Positions 14,184 through 16,965 of a stretch of DNA of 16,965 nucleotides are shown here, piece by piece; the stretch's first letter is position 1; every line of letters starts with the position of its first letter. Made by a program: the position numbers and the translations under genes. Origin of the DNA: Candidatus Rifleibacteriota bacterium. Its GTDB lineage: Bacteria; Muiribacteriota; Ozemobacteria; Ozemobacterales; Ozemobacteraceae. Under the pieces are notes generated by a model, which did no database searches, had not been told where the DNA came from, and saw only the letters and a list, made by a program, of their open reading frames with translations. The stretch lies in assembly GCA_028691595.1 (NCBI GenBank), contig JAQUZA010000019.1, positions 1 through 16,965 of the forward strand, written 5' to 3'.

Positions 14184-16965
14184 TTATGCTGCCAGTGCTT
14201 CGTTTAGTTCTTCCAGGATTGTTTCCATGCTGTTGCCGAACAGTTGCCACATGCGGCCACGGCCGCCGCTGGCGTCGAAGGGGGTGTAGTCGAGGTCGTC
14301 GACTTCGACGTGCACTGAAGTGGCGATCTGGTCTTTGAGCATGTAGAGCCATTCCATCTGGTCTTTGCTGAATTTCAGGGTGCCGGCCTGCTTCTTGAAG
14401 AGCCAGGCCTGAAAGTTCCTGTCAACGGTTTTATCGTAAGCGGTCAGTGCTGCATCAATATTGGCGACTTTGCGAATAAGTGAGACCAGCGCAACCAGCT
14501 CATTCTTCGGCTGACCACCCACTTTTTCGAGCTGCTCGTAGGCACGCCATACACTTAAGGCTGCAATCGCGGGCTTGTCGAGCAGCATTTTTTCTGACAG
14601 GTCCTTGATCATCGAGAAAGTCAACTCACGCCGCCGGAAAGGCTGGTCGTAAAAAATCTGCAGCGCCACCATCTCATCTCTGTGGGCGGTTATCCACTCG
14701 GTGAAAGACTGAATTAACTCTTTTGCCTTTTCCTGGTTACCGGTATCCCAGCCTGAATGTACTATTTCATCCGGGTTTAAAATGTCGATCTTCTGCTCGT
14801 GGACCTTGCGCAGATCTTCGATATACTTGTTCAGACCACCCGTAAAGACTTTTGCTGCCTGATTCTGCAGCTCGGCATGCAACTGCTGCGATTTTTCCTC
14901 GATTGCTTCAGCGCCTGCGCCGGGCATTTCCGTGGCAGCCTGCTCCTGCAGAGCTTCAACCGTGTCGGGGTTATAGGCATTGAGCAGGTTTTTGACCACC
15001 TGCGCAATGCTTTTGCCACCTGATTTCTCTTCGAAAGCGGCACGCTCTTTCGGGGTGATCTGCTTATCTAAGCGGGTTAAACGATTGGCCAGCGAAGTAA
15101 ACAGTTCTTCACCTCTTGCGCCCATCGCAACCGCGCCCAGCAGGTCCTTAAGGGGCACGCCGGGTTTCTTTTCAAGGGGCCGGCTGTCGGTTTTGAGGCT
15201 TTTGGTAACCCCGATAGCATCGACAATGACAAAATGATCTTTACTGATTTTTGCAGTCGGGGAAACCTTTTTCAGGTCATCGAATTTGATAACCCTGGTG
15301 CCGCGACCCTTCATCTGTTCAAAATAGTTGCGGCTCTTGACATCGCGCATGAACAGCAGGCATTCGAGCGGTTTGACATCAGTGCCGGTGGCGATCATGT
15401 CAACGGTAACCGCAATGCGCGGGTGATAGTCGTTGCGAAATGAAGACAGCACGGTCTTGGGGTCATCAACGGCCTTGTAAGTAATCTTTTTGCAGAACTG
15501 GTTTTCTTCGGCGAACTCTTCCCGGATAATCTTGATGATATCATCGGCGTGGCTGTCGGTTTTAGCGAATACCAGCGTTTTTGGCACCTCAAAATTACCG
15601 GCGGCATCAAAACGATCGGGAAACATTTCCGGCAGATGCTTTTTGAAAGTGCTGATTACCAGCCTGATCTGGTTGAGATTAACAATGTCTGTATCAAGCT
15701 GCTTCGCGGAATAGGCTTCGTCTTCATCCTGCATTGCCAGACGTTTTTTGCGCGACAGTCGGTCACGATGCTCTATGTAGTTGCCATGCCAGAGCGTTGA
15801 ACCCTGCTTCGTCACCTTTGTTTCAATGATAAAGACATCATAGCCGACATTCACGCCGTCAGCGACAGCCAGTTCATGGGAATATTCCGAAACCATGTTC
15901 TGCTGAAAATAAGCGTAGGTGCGCTTGTCAGGTGTTGCCGTCAAACCGGTCTGGAAAGCATCAAAATAGTCGAGCACCTGCATCCAGAGGTTGTAAATGC
16001 TGCGATGACATTCATCGATCACGATAAAATCAAAGTATTCAAGCGGCAGTTTTTCGTTGTAGCCGATGGGTGGCACTTCTTTGGGCTGCCAGCGCTCGTT
16101 AGGGTTTTCCTCTTCGGCGCTCTCTTCGAGGTCCTGACCCTTTAAAACGGCATACAGACGCTGAATGGTGCTGATATAAACGTGATTGTCGCCGGGTATG
16201 TATCTTGATTTGAGACGATGCACGCCATAGATGGAAGTAAAATTGCGATTGTCGTCGTTGGGCTGGTAGGCCATGAATTCCTGCTCGGCCTGCTCGCCAA
16301 GATTTTTGGTGTCGACGAGAAAGAGAATGCGCCTGGCATTGGTAAATTTGAGCAGGCGATAGACAAAAGTGATGGCGGTAAAGGTCTTGCCCGAGCCGGT
16401 AGCCATCTGAACCAGGGCGCGTGGCCTGTTCGCCTTGAATGATTTTTCAAGATTATTGATCGCGTTGATCTGGCAGTCTCTCAGACCGGTGGTTGGCAGT
16501 TCAGCAAGATCATGCAGGGAAGCACGCAGCGATTTTGGCTTTTTCAGCCATTCCTGAATGGTTTCCGGGCGATGGAAAGAAAACACTTCCCTGGCCCTGG
16601 GCTTGGGGTCGCGGAAATCGGTAATTCTCGTAAGAGTGCCGGTGCTGACATAAACGAAGGGCAGTTTTTCGTTGTTAAGATATTTGAGCTTTGCTTCGGC
16701 GTAGTATTCAGCCTGATCCTCATGCACCGTCAGAGTTTCGGCTTCTTCCTCGCGCTTGGCTTCGATAACCCCGACCGGCTTCTGATCGACAAACAACACG
16801 TAATCGGCCGGGCCGACATCGGTTTGATACTCTCTGATTGCAACGCCCGTGCCGGCATGAAGATTAACGGTCTTTTTATTCTGAATAATCCAGCCGCAAG
16901 CTATGAGCTGTTTGTCAATATTATCGCGGGCAATTTGTTCAGGGTTCGGGTTTGGCGACTGAGTT
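14184..16965 (-). CDS. hsdR: Type I restriction-modification system, endonuclease/translocase (R) subunit, 5' partial
   Basis: The frame stays open to the right edge, so the start is outside the window; 926 residues are visible. An in-frame GTG at 16799 is not the true start, because the conserved nuclease region continues upstream. Counting from the edge, the N-terminal PD-(D/E)XK nuclease shows Asp54 (GPADY) and Glu68/Lys70 (VIEAK). The helicase motor has Walker A ATGSGKT at about 188-194, DECH at about 317-320, TATP at about 342-345, IATGTDVKPLE and the arginine-finger motif QMKGRGTRVI. A C-terminal HsdR domain of the EcoEI type (type IB) follows. The subunit translocates DNA using ATP and cuts at a distance from the HsdS site. 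It appears intact where visible and leads hsdS by 27 bases in the same operon. Confidence 0.94.
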   Translation of the reverse strand, partial: TQSPNPNPEQIARDNIDKQLIACGWIIQNKKTVNLHAGTGVAIREYQTDVGPADYVLFVDQKPVGVIEAKREEEAETLTVHEDQAEYYAEAKLKYLNNEKLPFVYVSTGTLTRITDFRDPKPRAREVFSFHRPETIQEWLKKPKSLRASLHDLAELPTTGLRDCQINAINNLEKSFKANRPRALVQMATGSGKTFTAITFVYRLLKFTNARRILFLVDTKNLGEQAEQEFMAYQPNDDNRNFTSIYGVHRLKSRYIPGDNHVYISTIQRLYAVLKGQDLEESAEEENPNERWQPKEVPPIGYNEKLPLEYFDFIVIDECHRSIYNLWMQVLDYFDAFQTGLTATPDKRTYAYFQQNMVSEYSHELAVADGVNVGYDVFIIETKVTKQGSTLWHGNYIEHRDRLSRKKRLAMQDEDEAYSAKQLDTDIVNLNQIRLVISTFKKHLPEMFPDRFDAAGNFEVPKTLVFAKTDSHADDIIKIIREEFAEENQFCKKITYKAVDDPKTVLSSFRNDYHPRIAVTVDMIATGTDVKPLECLLFMRDVKSRNYFEQMKGRGTRVIKFDDLKKVSPTAKISKDHFVIVDAIGVTKSLKTDSRPLEKKPGVPLKDLLGAVAMGARGEELFTSLANRLTRLDKQITPKERAAFEEKSGGKSIAQVVKNLLNAYNPDTVEALQEQAATEMPGAGAEAIEEKSQQLHAELQNQAAKVFTGGLNKYIEDLRKVHEQKIDILNPDEIVHSGWDTGNQEKAKELIQSFTEWITAHRDEMVALQIFYDQPFRRRELTFSMIKDLSEKMLLDKPAIAALSVWRAYEQLEKVGGQPKNELVALVSLIRKVANIDAALTAYDKTVDRNFQAWLFKKQAGTLKFSKDQMEWLYMLKDQIATSVHVEVDDLDYTPFDASGGRGRMWQLFGNSMETILEELNEALAA

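Noticed and set aside
16797..16799. GTG at 16799 as the start of hsdR
   Set aside because: The frame stays open to the window edge and the upstream residues include the conserved nuclease Asp in GPADY, so the true start lies beyond 16965.
1..16965. CRISPR array, tRNA, rRNA or transposase gene
   Set aside because: No regularly spaced direct repeats, no cloverleaf or rRNA-like stretch, and no transposase or integrase reading frame was found.

Overview
The window looks like bacterial chromosomal DNA made of two blocks. I cannot name the organism. The first block is moderately GC-rich and carries large signalling proteins with unusual fusions (ABC exporter plus cyclic-nucleotide domain; receiver plus class III cyclase plus PilZ-like domain), which suggests a free-living Gram-negative-type bacterium with rich nucleotide signalling, possibly an uncultivated lineage. 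No rRNA, tRNA, phage or transposase gene is visible.

Block 1 (1-4270), signalling. A plus-strand ABC exporter, cut by the left edge, ends in a cyclic-nucleotide-binding domain. Its stop abuts the stop of a convergent two-gene operon: a response-regulator nucleotide cyclase, followed 4 bases later by a metallo-beta-lactamase-fold hydrolase. The cyclase has Glu and Gly where adenylate cyclases have Lys and Asp/Thr, and the exporter's domain has Arg-Thr-Ala in its phosphate-binding cassette. Both point to cGMP rather than cAMP, so this may be a local cGMP circuit (inference).

Block 2 (4300-16965), an accessory/defence island, entirely on the minus strand. In transcription order: hsdR (cut by the right edge), hsdS, a diadenylate-cyclase-like protein, an MqsR/MqsA toxin-antitoxin pair with a small third gene, a PD-(D/E)XK-family protein, an Mrr-like restriction endonuclease, an HNH nuclease overlapping hsdM, hsdM, and a DUF3990/DUF3791 toxin-antitoxin-like pair. 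A type I restriction-modification locus has therefore been opened between hsdS and hsdM by about 6 kb of other defence genes.

The most striking structure is a set of attC-like sites at the 3' ends of genes in that insert (9570-9661, 11260-11364, 12656-12748, and a possible half-site at 7257-7289). The box at the 3' end of the mqsRA unit is an exact inverted copy of the box at its own 5' end; the diadenylate-cyclase unit matches at 8 of 9 bases. This is the signature of integron gene cassettes, so the insert may be a cassette array without an integrase in view (CALIN-like). It carries a second-messenger cyclase and a toxin-antitoxin module.
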